Assembly (NCBI RefSeq): GCF_030269485.1
Contig: NZ_BSTL01000021.1
Location: forward strand, 118,771 to 182,770
Direction of reading: 5' to 3'
Source: Actinoplanes sp. NBRC 103695
GTDB taxonomy: Bacteria; Actinomycetota; Actinomycetes; Mycobacteriales; Micromonosporaceae
Length of the DNA: 64,000 bases
A program made the position numbers and the translations under genes. The notes below the pieces were generated by a model. It did no database searches. It saw nothing but the letters and a program-made list of their open reading frames with translations, and was not told the origin of the DNA. Positions 48,885-57,429 of this stretch are shown here, piece by piece. Every line of letters begins with the position of its first letter. The stretch's first letter is position 1.

Positions 48885-51020
48885 GTGTCCAGCGGTAACC
48901 GGCCCACTGCCCGATCGTTCGCCACCAAGGCCGGCCTGTTGGCCATCTGCGGCCTGTTGACCGGCGTGGTGGTGTCCGCCGCGTCGTTCCCGGCCGCCGC
49001 CCTCTCCGGGCTCGCGGCCAAGGAGGGCGCCCAGAAGTTCGCGGCGCTGCCGAGCACGATCACGCAGCAGTCCGCCCCTCAGGTGACCCGGGTCTACGCG
49101 AGCGACGGCCGGACGCTGATCGCCACCATGTACGACGAGTTCCGCAGCGACGTGCCGATCACCCAGATCTCGCCGAACATGCAGAACGCGATCGTGGCGG
49201 CCGAGGACCACACCTTCTACACGCACAACGGCGTCGACCCCAAGGGCATCGCCCGCGCTTTCGTGAACAACCAGAACGGCGGCGCGCAGCAGGGCGCCTC
49301 CACGCTGACCATGCAGTACGTGCGGATGGCGCAGGCGTACGGCGCGAAGACGCCTCAGGAGGCGATCGACGCGACGAAGGACACGCCGGAGCGCAAGGTC
49401 GCCGAGATGAAGAACGCGCTGCAGGTGGAGAAGGACCTCTCCAAGAAGCAGATCCTGGAGCGCTACCTCAACCTGGCGCCGTTCGGCAACGGCGCGTACG
49501 GCATCTACGCCGGCAGCCAGGTCTACTTCAAGAAGTCGCCGAAGGACCTGTCGATCGCCGAGTCCGCCCTGCTCGCCGGCATGGTGAAGGCGCCGACCGC
49601 GTTCGACCCGACGACCAAGGACGGCTACCCGCAGGCCCTGGACCGGCGCAACTACATCCTCGACAACATGCTCTCCCTCGGACAGATCACCAAGGCCCAG
49701 GCCGACGAGGCCAAGAAGGTGAAGCTGGTCCGCACCACCAACCGCCCCGGCAACGGCTGCACGTCGGTGAAGAAGAACAGCTGGGGCTTCTTCTGCGACT
49801 ACTTCTTCCGCTGGTGGATGGGCCGCAAGGAGTTCGGGGCCAACGCGTACGAGCGGGAGCGTCAGCTGCGCAGCGGTGGCTACACGATCGTCACGTCGCT
49901 GGACGTGAAGGCGCAGGACTCCGCTCGTAAGGAGATCACCAGCAAGATCAAGGACGACAACGTGAACGCCGTCCTGATCGCCGGGGTCGAGCCCAAGAGC
50001 GGGCGGGTCAAGTCGCTGGCCGCGAACCGCAAGTTCAAGCTGGACGACGGCGAGAACCCGAAGAGCTCCAACCCGCAGGCGCGCAAGGCGGGCGCCCGGG
50101 CGACGTACCCGAACACCACGAACCCGATCATCACCGGCGACGGCGACATCGACGGCTACCAGGCCGGTTCGGTGTTCAAGATGTTCACCATGGTCGCCGC
50201 GCTCGAGGACGGCCTGGGGCTGGACCACGAGATCACGTCCGGCTCGACGTACCACTCGAAGTACCCGGTCGCGTTCAACTCGCCGGCCGCGTGTCCCGGC
50301 ACCTCGGACTACTGCCCGTCGAACGCGTCCAAGAGCGAGCAGGGCACGTTCAACATGTGGACCGGCTTCGGCGCATCGGTCAACACGTACTTCGTGCCGC
50401 TGCAGGAGCAGGTCGGCGCGGAGAAGGTGGTGGACGTCTCCAAGCGGTTCGGCCTGCAGTTCCGCTCCTCGGGCGACCGTGACCTGATCAAGACGCCCGA
50501 GGCGGCGCACGACTTCGGCGCGTTCACCCTGGGCGTGACCGCGTCCACCCCGCTGGAGATCGCCAACGCGTACGCCACTCTGGCCGCCGACGGCATGTAC
50601 TGCTCCCCCACGCCGATCAAGCAGATCTACGCCGCGGACAAATCGAAGGTGGCGGCCGGTCAGCCGTCCTGCACCCGGGCCACCGACGTGGACGTGGCGC
50701 GCAGGGCGCTCGACGCGGCCCGCTGCCCGGTCGGCGACCGTGCCCAGCTCGGCACCTGCAAGGGCGCCACCGAGCGGAACGCGTACCAGGTGATCAAGCA
50801 CCCGATCTTCGGCAAGACCGGCACCACCGACGCCGACAAGACGGCGTCGCTGGTGGTGGGCTCGCAGCAGCTGGTGGTGGCCGGCTACATGGTCAACCCC
50901 GACTGGGCGAACCACCGCGACCGGATGCGCCACGACATCATCAACCCGGTCGTCTACAAGACCCTCGCCGACTACCTCAAGGACACCGACAGCGTGGAGT
51001 TCAAGAAGCCCGGCGAGTGA
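48885..51020 (+). CDS. Class A penicillin-binding protein (transglycosylase/transpeptidase)
   Basis: 711 residues from GTG 48885 (AAAGGTGG 11 nt upstream; GTG 48870 possible). One N-terminal transmembrane helix, then GT51 transglycosylase: IVAAEDHTFYTHNGVDPKGI with catalytic Glu, QGASTLTMQYVRM, YLNLAPFGNGAYGI; then transpeptidase: QAGSVFKMFTMVAAL (SxxK), GASVNTYFVPL (SxN), FGKTGTTDADKTASLVVG (KTG). It builds cell-wall peptidoglycan outside the membrane. An insert with three Cys (NGCTSVKKNSWGFFCDYFF) lies between domains. No PASTA domain. Confidence 0.93.
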   Translation: MSSGNRPTARSFATKAGLLAICGLLTGVVVSAASFPAAALSGLAAKEGAQKFAALPSTITQQSAPQVTRVYASDGRTLIATMYDEFRSDVPITQISPNMQNAIVAAEDHTFYTHNGVDPKGIARAFVNNQNGGAQQGASTLTMQYVRMAQAYGAKTPQEAIDATKDTPERKVAEMKNALQVEKDLSKKQILERYLNLAPFGNGAYGIYAGSQVYFKKSPKDLSIAESALLAGMVKAPTAFDPTTKDGYPQALDRRNYILDNMLSLGQITKAQADEAKKVKLVRTTNRPGNGCTSVKKNSWGFFCDYFFRWWMGRKEFGANAYERERQLRSGGYTIVTSLDVKAQDSARKEITSKIKDDNVNAVLIAGVEPKSGRVKSLAANRKFKLDDGENPKSSNPQARKAGARATYPNTTNPIITGDGDIDGYQAGSVFKMFTMVAALEDGLGLDHEITSGSTYHSKYPVAFNSPAACPGTSDYCPSNASKSEQGTFNMWTGFGASVNTYFVPLQEQVGAEKVVDVSKRFGLQFRSSGDRDLIKTPEAAHDFGAFTLGVTASTPLEIANAYATLAADGMYCSPTPIKQIYAADKSKVAAGQPSCTRATDVDVARRALDAARCPVGDRAQLGTCKGATERNAYQVIKHPIFGKTGTTDADKTASLVVGSQQLVVAGYMVNPDWANHRDRMRHDIINPVVYKTLADYLKDTDSVEFKKPGE

Positions 51021-51068
51021 GGTGCCGCGCCACTCCGGATCGTTCGTGGGGCACCGGCGGCGCGGCGG

Positions 51069-52352
51069 TCAACGGGCCGACGGCACCCGCTGGGGATCGT
51101 CGAGGTCGACAGGCTCGGAGCGTGGGGCCGGCGGTGCGGGCCGTCCCGCGATCTGCGGCTCGGTACTCCGCGGCTCCGTGCTCCGCGGCTCCTTGACCGC
51201 GGGGAGGGGCGCGACGGCCGCTTCGCGCAGCAGGGCGTAGCCGGTGACGATCAGCGCGGCCAGCATCAGCGCGCCCAGGACCATCGGGCTGATCAGCCGG
51301 GGGTCGTGCCGGAACAGGTACGGACCGTAGGACAGGAGCGAGGACGCCTGGACCAGCAGCGGGACGTACCACAGCCGCGGCCGGTAGAAGGCGAGCACCA
51401 CGGTCAGCACGTCGGCCAGGTAGAAGTAGCGCTCGTGCATGCCGGGCAGGGTGTACGGCATCAGGATGCTGAACACCGTGGCCGCGAGGATCATCCGGTA
51501 CGGGGTGATCGTGACGCGGCGAGCGGCGAGCACGTAGCACACGCCGAGGATCAAGGCGGCGGTGAAGAGGTAGCCGAGGGTCTTCACGGTTTCCACGCGG
51601 ATGTCGATCGGGAAGTAGACGTACGCCGACGGCGCGTTCGAGGTCAGGTCGGGGACGTGGATCGCCTGGCGGCCGGGGTCGTACAGGGTGAGCAGCTCGA
51701 TCGGATTGCGGCCGGCCAGCATCGCCGGCACGCAGAGCGCCACGTAGACCGCGGGCGCCGCGAGCAGGTTCCGCCACCGGATCCGGCCGGCCAGCACGAG
51801 CAGCAGCAACAGCGGGAAGATGAAGATCCCCTGCGGCTTGAACGCCAGGGCGACCGTGCACATCGCCACGCCCCACCACGGCTTGTCCCGCAGCAGGTAG
51901 TAGACGCCGCCGAGGGCGAACGCCGCCCACATCGAGTCGGTCTGGCCCCAGAACGAGGCGTTGATCACGACCGTGGGCAGCAGGGCGACGACGAGCGCGG
52001 CGAGCGCCGGGATCCGCCGGCCCGGCCACCGCAACGCCACCGTCCGGTAGGTGAAGAAGACGAGCAGCAGGTCGAAGACCACCCAGACCAGTTTGATCTT
52101 CAGAACCATCGGCCCGGGCAGCACCGTGGTCAGGGCCAGCAGGTAGAGGAAGGGCGCGTTGTAGTTCCCGATCTCCTGGCTCAGCCCGTGCCAGACGCCG
52201 TGTGCCGTGAGGTCGGCGTACCACCCGTAGAAGGTTCGCATGTCGACCGTGACCACACCGCGACCGGCGAAGCGGGCCAGCACGGCCAGCAGGACCAGCG
52301 CGGCGATCATGGGCACATCGACGCGCAGAGCCCGTCTGGAGAGGGTGAGCAT
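51069..52352 (-). CDS. Polytopic glycosyltransferase (GT87/DUF2029-like mannosyltransferase)
   Basis: 427 residues with about ten membrane helices. A GT-C-type acidic start VDMRTFYGWYADL (Asp on the first external loop), SFWGQTDSMWAAFALGG and LAFKPQGIFIFPLLLLLVLA are typical of polyprenol-phosphate-sugar-dependent transferases. It probably adds a sugar (mannose-type) to a surface glycan. The C-terminal tail is hydrophilic with an EPRST repeat. TAGCCT lies 8 nt before the ATG. Convergent with the PBP gene. Confidence 0.8.
   Translation of the reverse strand: MLTLSRRALRVDVPMIAALVLLAVLARFAGRGVVTVDMRTFYGWYADLTAHGVWHGLSQEIGNYNAPFLYLLALTTVLPGPMVLKIKLVWVVFDLLLVFFTYRTVALRWPGRRIPALAALVVALLPTVVINASFWGQTDSMWAAFALGGVYYLLRDKPWWGVAMCTVALAFKPQGIFIFPLLLLLVLAGRIRWRNLLAAPAVYVALCVPAMLAGRNPIELLTLYDPGRQAIHVPDLTSNAPSAYVYFPIDIRVETVKTLGYLFTAALILGVCYVLAARRVTITPYRMILAATVFSILMPYTLPGMHERYFYLADVLTVVLAFYRPRLWYVPLLVQASSLLSYGPYLFRHDPRLISPMVLGALMLAALIVTGYALLREAAVAPLPAVKEPRSTEPRSTEPQIAGRPAPPAPRSEPVDLDDPQRVPSAR
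51151..51195 (-). repeat. 15-bp tandem repeat (3 copies) in the glycosyltransferase C-terminus
   Basis: CTCCGCGGCTCCGTG (51166-51180) and CTCCGCGGCTCCTTG (51181-51195), with a more diverged unit at 51151-51165. It codes the (EPRST)n run about 30 residues before the stop. Confidence 0.8.
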
Positions 52353-52479
52353 GGGCGGGGAGGCTAGCGCCTGTGACCCGGTTGATCGCTATGCCATTCG
52401 GACGACTCACCACAATGGGCGAAAGATTAACCTCGTGGCAACAGTCTGCCGTCTCCCGCAGCGCCGGCGGTGAACGGGG

Positions 52480-52665
52480 TCGACAGACGCCGAAGTAGTC
52501 GTTCTGGAAGGTGGCCGGTTCCTCCCAGTACTTCCTGCCGGTCTTGAAGCCGGGCTGGTCGAGCAGCACCTGGAACCGGTCGAGGCTGGACCAGGTCCCG
52601 AAGTCGATCAGTCGTTGCCCGTCGTGACCGCGGTGGAAGTTGATGGCGCGGGGTCCGGTGTGACC
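52480..52665 (-). pseudogene. Remnant of an antibiotic-biosynthesis-monooxygenase-type protein
   Basis: The minus strand reads AINFHRGHDGQRLIDFGTWS, then SLDRFQVLLDQPGFKTGRKY and NDYFGVCRP, which matches the C-terminal half of ABM-domain proteins (hydrophobic strand, His-Arg, G-x-W, then the Asp-Pro helix). No start or N-terminal half is present and the frame has no proper end, so it is a fragment. The rest of 52353-52767 shows nothing recognisable. Confidence 0.55.
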
Positions 52666-52767
52666 AGGGAGGCCGGCGCGCCGGCCGGCCCTGGCTGTCC
52701 GCCGCCGATGACATGACCGAGGCGCCGAACTTCTCACGACGAGGGCGCACCGGCCGATGACAGAACC

Positions 52768-54762
52768 ATGCGACTCCGGATCTGGGCAGGTGAGGGCGGC
52801 AGCGCTGGGTCGCGGCTGTTCGCTGCCTACGCTGTCGCCTCGCTGGTGACCGTCGGCATTCTCGGCGGCGTTCTCACGCAGGGTTATCGAGACGAGGCGG
52901 CCGACCGGGGACGCGATCACGGATCCGCGCAGGCCGCGGTCATCGAGGAGATGGCGGTCGCGCCCGCACTGGACGGCGCCGATCTCACGGCGGGCCTCAC
53001 CGACCAGCAGCGGGAGCGCCTGCAGACGGCGACCGACCTGGCCATCTTCCGCGGTTCCGTGGTCCGGCTGCGGGTGCGCAACTTCGCCGGCCGGGTGGTG
53101 TTCGCCGACGACGGTTCGACGGTCGGCGGGGTGTCGGTGTCCGACCCGTCGTTCCGGACCGCGGTCGCGGGCCGCTCGGACGTGAAGGTCGTGGCCGAGG
53201 AGTCGCGGCCGTCGGGTCAGGTGATCCGGGTGGTGCAGCCGATCATCATCGGGGCGTCCGGGCAGTCCGTGGGCGTGCTCGAGCTGTACCTGCCGAACGA
53301 GGCGATCGCCGCGCACCTGCGGCAGCAGATGCGCCAGGCGTACCTCAGGCTCGGCACCGGCCTCGTCCTGCTCTACGTGGTGCTGGCGCTGATCTCCTGG
53401 TCGACGACCCGCTCGATGCGGCGGAACGCGGCCCGGCACCGGCACGAGGCACTGCACGACGGCCTCACCGGCCTGCCCAACCGCGCCGCGTTCCGGGCGC
53501 GGACACAGACGGAACTCGACGCCGTCGACCGCGGCGGTTCCGGTGGCGCGGTCGTGCTCGCCGACCTCAACCGGTTCAAGGAGGTCAACGACACGCTGGG
53601 CCACCACGCCGGCGACGAGCTGCTGCAGATCGTCGCGGATCGGCTGGCCGGCTCCGTACGCTCCGGCGACACGGTCGCCCGCCTCGGCGGCGACGAGTTC
53701 GGCCTGATCATGCCCGGCGCGACCGACGACGAGGTGGTCTCGCTGCTGACCCGGATCCGCGATGCGGTGACCCAGGAGGTCACCCTGGACGGCGTGCCGC
53801 TGAGCATCGAGGCCAGCTTCGGCGTCGCCCTCTACCCCGCGCACGGCACCGGGATCGAGGAGCTGCTCCAGCACGCCGACGCCGCCATGTACCACGGCAA
53901 GCGCGGCACCGCCGACATCGTCCTCTACTCCGGCCACTCGGCCCTGCAGGCGACGTCCTGGCTGGCGGTGCAGGCGGAACTGCGGCACAGCCTGGAGCGC
54001 GACGAGCTCGAGCTGCTGTACCAGCCCAAGATCCGGCTGTCCGACGGCTTGGTCGCCGGCGTCGAGGCTCTCGTCCGGTGGCGGCACCCGGAGCGCGGTC
54101 TCATCCCGCCGTCGGAGTTCCTGCCCGCCGCCGAGCAGTCCGGCCTGATCGAGCCGCTCACGGCCTGGGTCCTGCGCCGCGCCCTGGCCGATCAGGCCGC
54201 CTGGATGGCGCAGGGCCGGTCCTGGCCGGTGTCGATCAACATCTCGGCCCGGAACCTCGAGTCCCCCGGCTTCCCGGAGTACGTCGCCGCGCTGCTCGCC
54301 GAGACGGGCGCAGCCCCGGCCCTGGTGACCCTGGAGATCACCGAGACGGCCGTGGCAGGCGACGCGGAGGCGGCCATCGCCGCGGTCCACGCGCTCGCCG
54401 CCCTCGGCATCGGGGTGGCGGTCGACGACTTCGGCATCGGCTTCACCAGCCTGTCGCAGCTGCGCGGCCTGCCGGTCTCGGAGATCAAGATCGACCGTAC
54501 GTTCATCGGCGGCATGCCGCACGACCACCAGGACCGGGCCATCGTACGGTCGGTGATCGAGCTCGGCCACGCCCTGGGTGTCCGGGTCACCGCCGAGGGC
54601 GTCGAGACCGTCCGGGTACGCCGGTGGCTGCTCGAGGCGGGCTGCGACGACGTCCAGGGCTTCCTGTTCTCCCAGCCGGCGCCCTGGCCCATCCTCGTGG
54701 ACCGCTACGCCGCGCACGACGTCCCGCTTCTAGCCCTGACGAGTCAGCAGGAGTACAGATGA
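52768..54762 (+). CDS. GGDEF-EAL c-di-GMP enzyme with extracytoplasmic sensor
   Basis: 664 residues. Membrane helix (about 17-36), an external sensor of about 150 residues (PAS/Cache-like pattern), a second helix (RLGTGLVLLYVVLALISWS), then diguanylate cyclase DGLTGLPNRAAF and active RLGGDEFGLI (about 306), followed by a phosphodiesterase EALVRWRHPERGL, NISARNLES, EITETAV, VDDFGIGFTSLSQL, EIKIDRTFI, and TAEGVET. Both domains keep catalytic motifs, so net activity is unknown. It is translationally coupled (ATGA) to a binding lipoprotein. Confidence 0.93.
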   Translation: MRLRIWAGEGGSAGSRLFAAYAVASLVTVGILGGVLTQGYRDEAADRGRDHGSAQAAVIEEMAVAPALDGADLTAGLTDQQRERLQTATDLAIFRGSVVRLRVRNFAGRVVFADDGSTVGGVSVSDPSFRTAVAGRSDVKVVAEESRPSGQVIRVVQPIIIGASGQSVGVLELYLPNEAIAAHLRQQMRQAYLRLGTGLVLLYVVLALISWSTTRSMRRNAARHRHEALHDGLTGLPNRAAFRARTQTELDAVDRGGSGGAVVLADLNRFKEVNDTLGHHAGDELLQIVADRLAGSVRSGDTVARLGGDEFGLIMPGATDDEVVSLLTRIRDAVTQEVTLDGVPLSIEASFGVALYPAHGTGIEELLQHADAAMYHGKRGTADIVLYSGHSALQATSWLAVQAELRHSLERDELELLYQPKIRLSDGLVAGVEALVRWRHPERGLIPPSEFLPAAEQSGLIEPLTAWVLRRALADQAAWMAQGRSWPVSINISARNLESPGFPEYVAALLAETGAAPALVTLEITETAVAGDAEAAIAAVHALAALGIGVAVDDFGIGFTSLSQLRGLPVSEIKIDRTFIGGMPHDHQDRAIVRSVIELGHALGVRVTAEGVETVRVRRWLLEAGCDDVQGFLFSQPAPWPILVDRYAAHDVPLLALTSQQEYR

Positions 54763-55670
54763 CACATCGTCTCATCGCGGTGGCCGGCGTCGCGGTAGCC
54801 CTGCTCGCCGGGGGCTGCGCCACCAACGGTTCCACCGACGGCACGGCCGGCGGCGGCGAGACGATCGCGGTCAACGAGGCGATCCGGCAGAGCCTGCCGG
54901 CGTCCGTCCGCGACCGCGGCGCCCTCCGGTTCGCCACCGACCCCAGCTACGCCCCGATGGAGTCGTACGCGGCCGACGGGCGCACCATCATCGGCTTCGA
55001 CGCGGATCTCGCCGCCGCGCTCGGCTCGGTCATGGGCATCCAGATCGAGATGGTGCGCGCCGACTTCTCGGCCGCCCTCGACGACACCAGGAGCGGCGAG
55101 TTCGACGGCGTGATGTCGGCGATGACCGACACGGTCGAGCGGGAGAAGAAGGCCGACTTCATCAACTACTTCTCCGCGGGAACGTCGATCGTCGTGCGCC
55201 GGGGCAACCCCAGCGGGGTGACCGAACTGAAGGATCTGTGCGGCCAGGTCGTCGCCGTCGAGAACTCGACCGTGCAGGAGGACCTGCTCAAGCGGTCCCA
55301 GCGCGGATGCGGCAAGAAGCCCATCGTCATCCGCAGCTTCAAGACCAACGCGGATGCCCTGCTGCAGGTGCGCACCGGACGCGCCGTGGCCATCCTCAAC
55401 GACTTCCCCCCGGCGGCCGAGCTCACCACCGAGCCGGCCACCCGGGCCCACTACCAGCTCGCGTCGACCGTCCAGTACGAGCCCGGCCTGTACGGCATCG
55501 CGGTCGCCAAGAACAACGTCCAGCTGCGCGACGCGCTGCACAAGGCCTTGGACGAGCTCATGCGCACCGGCGTCTACAAGGAGTTGCTGCTGCGCTGGGG
55601 CCTGACGACCGGCGCTCTGGAGGCCTCGTCGATCAACGGCGCCGGCGTGTCACCCGACGCCGGCCAGTGA
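54759..55670 (+). CDS. Amino-acid-type periplasmic binding lipoprotein
   Basis: 303 residues. Lipoprotein signal (VAGVAVALLAGGC) then a type-3 solute-binding fold: LRFATDPSYAPMESYAADGR, IIGFDADLAAALGSVMGI, GEFDGVMSAMTDTVEREKKA, FINYFSAGTSIVV, and GIAVAKNNVQLRDALHKALD. It lacks an ABC permease or ATPase partner; instead it overlaps the GGDEF-EAL gene by 4 nt. CAGGAG lies upstream. It probably binds a polar amino acid or similar ligand and may deliver the signal to the upstream sensor. The stop lies in a 15-bp tandem repeat. Confidence 0.88.
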   Translation: MTHRLIAVAGVAVALLAGGCATNGSTDGTAGGGETIAVNEAIRQSLPASVRDRGALRFATDPSYAPMESYAADGRTIIGFDADLAAALGSVMGIQIEMVRADFSAALDDTRSGEFDGVMSAMTDTVEREKKADFINYFSAGTSIVVRRGNPSGVTELKDLCGQVVAVENSTVQEDLLKRSQRGCGKKPIVIRSFKTNADALLQVRTGRAVAILNDFPPAAELTTEPATRAHYQLASTVQYEPGLYGIAVAKNNVQLRDALHKALDELMRTGVYKELLLRWGLTTGALEASSINGAGVSPDAGQ

Positions 55671-55726
55671 GACGCCGGCCAGTGAGACGCCGGCCAGTGA
55701 GACGCCGGTCAGACGCCGGACAGTGA
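55656..55726 (+). repeat. 15-bp tandem repeat over the binding-protein stop codon
   Basis: GACGCCGGCCAGTGA at 55656, 55671 and 55686 (identical), then a partial unit (55701-55711) and one more with a single change (55712-55726). The gene's stop TGA is the end of the first unit, so each copy carries its own TGA. Confidence 0.93.
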
Positions 55727-55769
55727 GCCGCTGACGCCTGGACTTGCGCATTCGGCCAGTCCGGACCCG

Positions 55770-55794
55770 TAAGTTTGGGACAATGGCCGGGTGA
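55770..55794 (+). promoter_or_regulatory. Probable promoter of the chemotaxis receptor, with a three-codon leaderless ORF
   Basis: TAAGTT (55770-55775) is followed after 7 nt by ATG GCC GGG TGA (55783-55794). The spacing is that of leaderless starts, so the transcript may begin at this ATG, giving a minimal upstream ORF 21 nt before the receptor ATG at 55816. No clear -35 is visible. Confidence 0.35.
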
Positions 55795-55815
55795 GTCGTC
55801 TCAGGGAACGCACCG

Positions 55816-57429
55816 ATGCGTAGGTTGCGCATCAGCGCCCGTCTGACGGCCACCGTGCTGATCCTCCTGGCGCTGCTGACCGGCGTCGCCGTGGTCGGGC
55901 TCACGGCCATCTCCGCGCAGCGCGACGCCACCCGGACGGTCAGCGACTACCGGGAGACGACCCGGCTGGCCGGCCAGGTGAAGTTCCGGGCCGCCGACTT
56001 CAACGGCTGGCAGACCGCGTACGCCTTCGACGCCGTCCGCGGCATCCGTGGCGCGGCCACCGACGCGGGCGACAGCCGCAAGACGTTCCTCGCCTCGGCC
56101 GACGCGTTCCGCGCGGAGCTCACCGAGCTGGAGCGATCGGGCCGGCTCACCGCCGCGGAGCGGCAGGCCCTCGGCACCACCCGGACCGAGTTCGACCGGT
56201 TCATGGCACTCGACCAGCAGATCGCCGACGGCTACCGGGCCGGGACGCCCGCCGGCGACCGGGCCGCCAGCGCCTTGGTGATGGGCGACGAGATCGTGCT
56301 GTTCAACCAGATCGCGCAGGCCGTCGAGACCATCGTGGCGGCCATCGACGTGGAGGCGGGCGAGGCGGTGACCCGGGCCGAGGCCGAAGCCGGCCGCGCG
56401 ACCACGGGCATCATCGTGACCGGGCTGATCGCGCTCCTGCTCTCCGCCGCGCTCGCCGTGCTCCTGGCCCGATCGGTGTTGCGCCCGCTCGGCGCGCTCA
56501 ACCGGCGACTGGCCGAGATCGCCGACGGCGACGGCGACCTGACCCAGCGGATCACCGACGAGGCACGCGACGAGGTCGCCGACGCGGCGGCCGGCTTCAA
56601 CCGCTTCGCGGACCGGATGCAGCGGCTGGTCGCCGATGTGGGAGCGCGGGCCGAGGAGGTGGCCGCGGCGGCGACCGAGTTGCGTACGGTGAGCGCCGAT
56701 CTCGCCGACGGCGCCGAGCAGACCAGCGCCCAGGCGGGTCAGGTGAGCAGCAGCGCGGAGGAGGTCTCCGCGATCGTCTCGACGATGGCCGCGGCGGCCG
56801 AGCAGATGAACGCCTCGATCGGCGAGATCGCGCGGAGCGCCGGTCAGGCCTCGGAGACGGTGCAGACCAGCGTACGGGCGTCGGAGGCGGCTTCCAAGAC
56901 GATCAGCCGGCTGGGCGCGGCCTCCGACGAGATCCAGTCGGTCGTGCAGCTCATCACGGCGATCGCGGCGCAGACCAACCTGCTCGCCCTCAACGCGACC
57001 ATCGAGGCGGCCCGGGCCGGTGAGTCCGGAAAGGGCTTCGCCGTGGTGGCGGGCGAGGTCAAGGATCTGGCTCAGCAGACCGCGTCGGCGACCGAGTCGA
57101 TCGCCCGGCAGATCGACGCGATCCAGTCCGGCAGCGCCGACGCGGTCCGCGCGATCGACCAGATCAGCGAGGTGATCGGCGAGGTCAGCAGCGGACAGCT
57201 GACCATCGCGTCGGCCATCGAGCAGCAGACCGCGACGACCGGCGAGCTGAGCCGCAACGTCGGCGAGACCGCGGTCGGCGCCGGCGAGATCGCGGCGAGC
57301 ATCGGCGGGGTGGCCCGGACCGCCGAGCGGACGAACTCCGCCGCGGCACGGACGAGTACCACGGCGGAGGACCTGAACCGAGCGTCGGCCGACCTTCGAG
57401 CGCTGGTGGGCGCCTTCCGTTATCGATGA
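55816..57429 (+). CDS. Methyl-accepting chemotaxis protein
   Basis: 537 residues: first helix (about 8-30), a helical-bundle ligand domain (about 31-190), second helix (about 192-215), HAMP (RPLGALNRRLAEIADGDGDL) and a methyl-accepting signalling domain whose tip reads LITAIAAQTNLLALNATIEA, ARAGESGKGFAVVAGEVKDL. A complete chemoreceptor; it implies the organism is motile at some stage (for example zoospores). The 3' end overlaps the M14 gene by 10 nt, convergently. Confidence 0.93.
   Translation: MRRLRISARLTATVLILLALLTGVAVVGLTAISAQRDATRTVSDYRETTRLAGQVKFRAADFNGWQTAYAFDAVRGIRGAATDAGDSRKTFLASADAFRAELTELERSGRLTAAERQALGTTRTEFDRFMALDQQIADGYRAGTPAGDRAASALVMGDEIVLFNQIAQAVETIVAAIDVEAGEAVTRAEAEAGRATTGIIVTGLIALLLSAALAVLLARSVLRPLGALNRRLAEIADGDGDLTQRITDEARDEVADAAAGFNRFADRMQRLVADVGARAEEVAAAATELRTVSADLADGAEQTSAQAGQVSSSAEEVSAIVSTMAAAAEQMNASIGEIARSAGQASETVQTSVRASEAASKTISRLGAASDEIQSVVQLITAIAAQTNLLALNATIEAARAGESGKGFAVVAGEVKDLAQQTASATESIARQIDAIQSGSADAVRAIDQISEVIGEVSSGQLTIASAIEQQTATTGELSRNVGETAVGAGEIAASIGGVARTAERTNSAAARTSTTAEDLNRASADLRALVGAFRYR

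Noticed and set aside
51021..51068. Terminator between the PBP and glycosyltransferase genes
   Set aside because: GGTGCC and GGCACC can pair, but the loop is long and no T-run follows; too weak to annotate.
51001..54717. A 1238-codon minus-strand frame opposite the GGDEF-EAL gene
   Set aside because: Antisense to a gene with perfect GGDEF and EAL motifs. Only a short internal part (the ABM-like remnant) has meaning.
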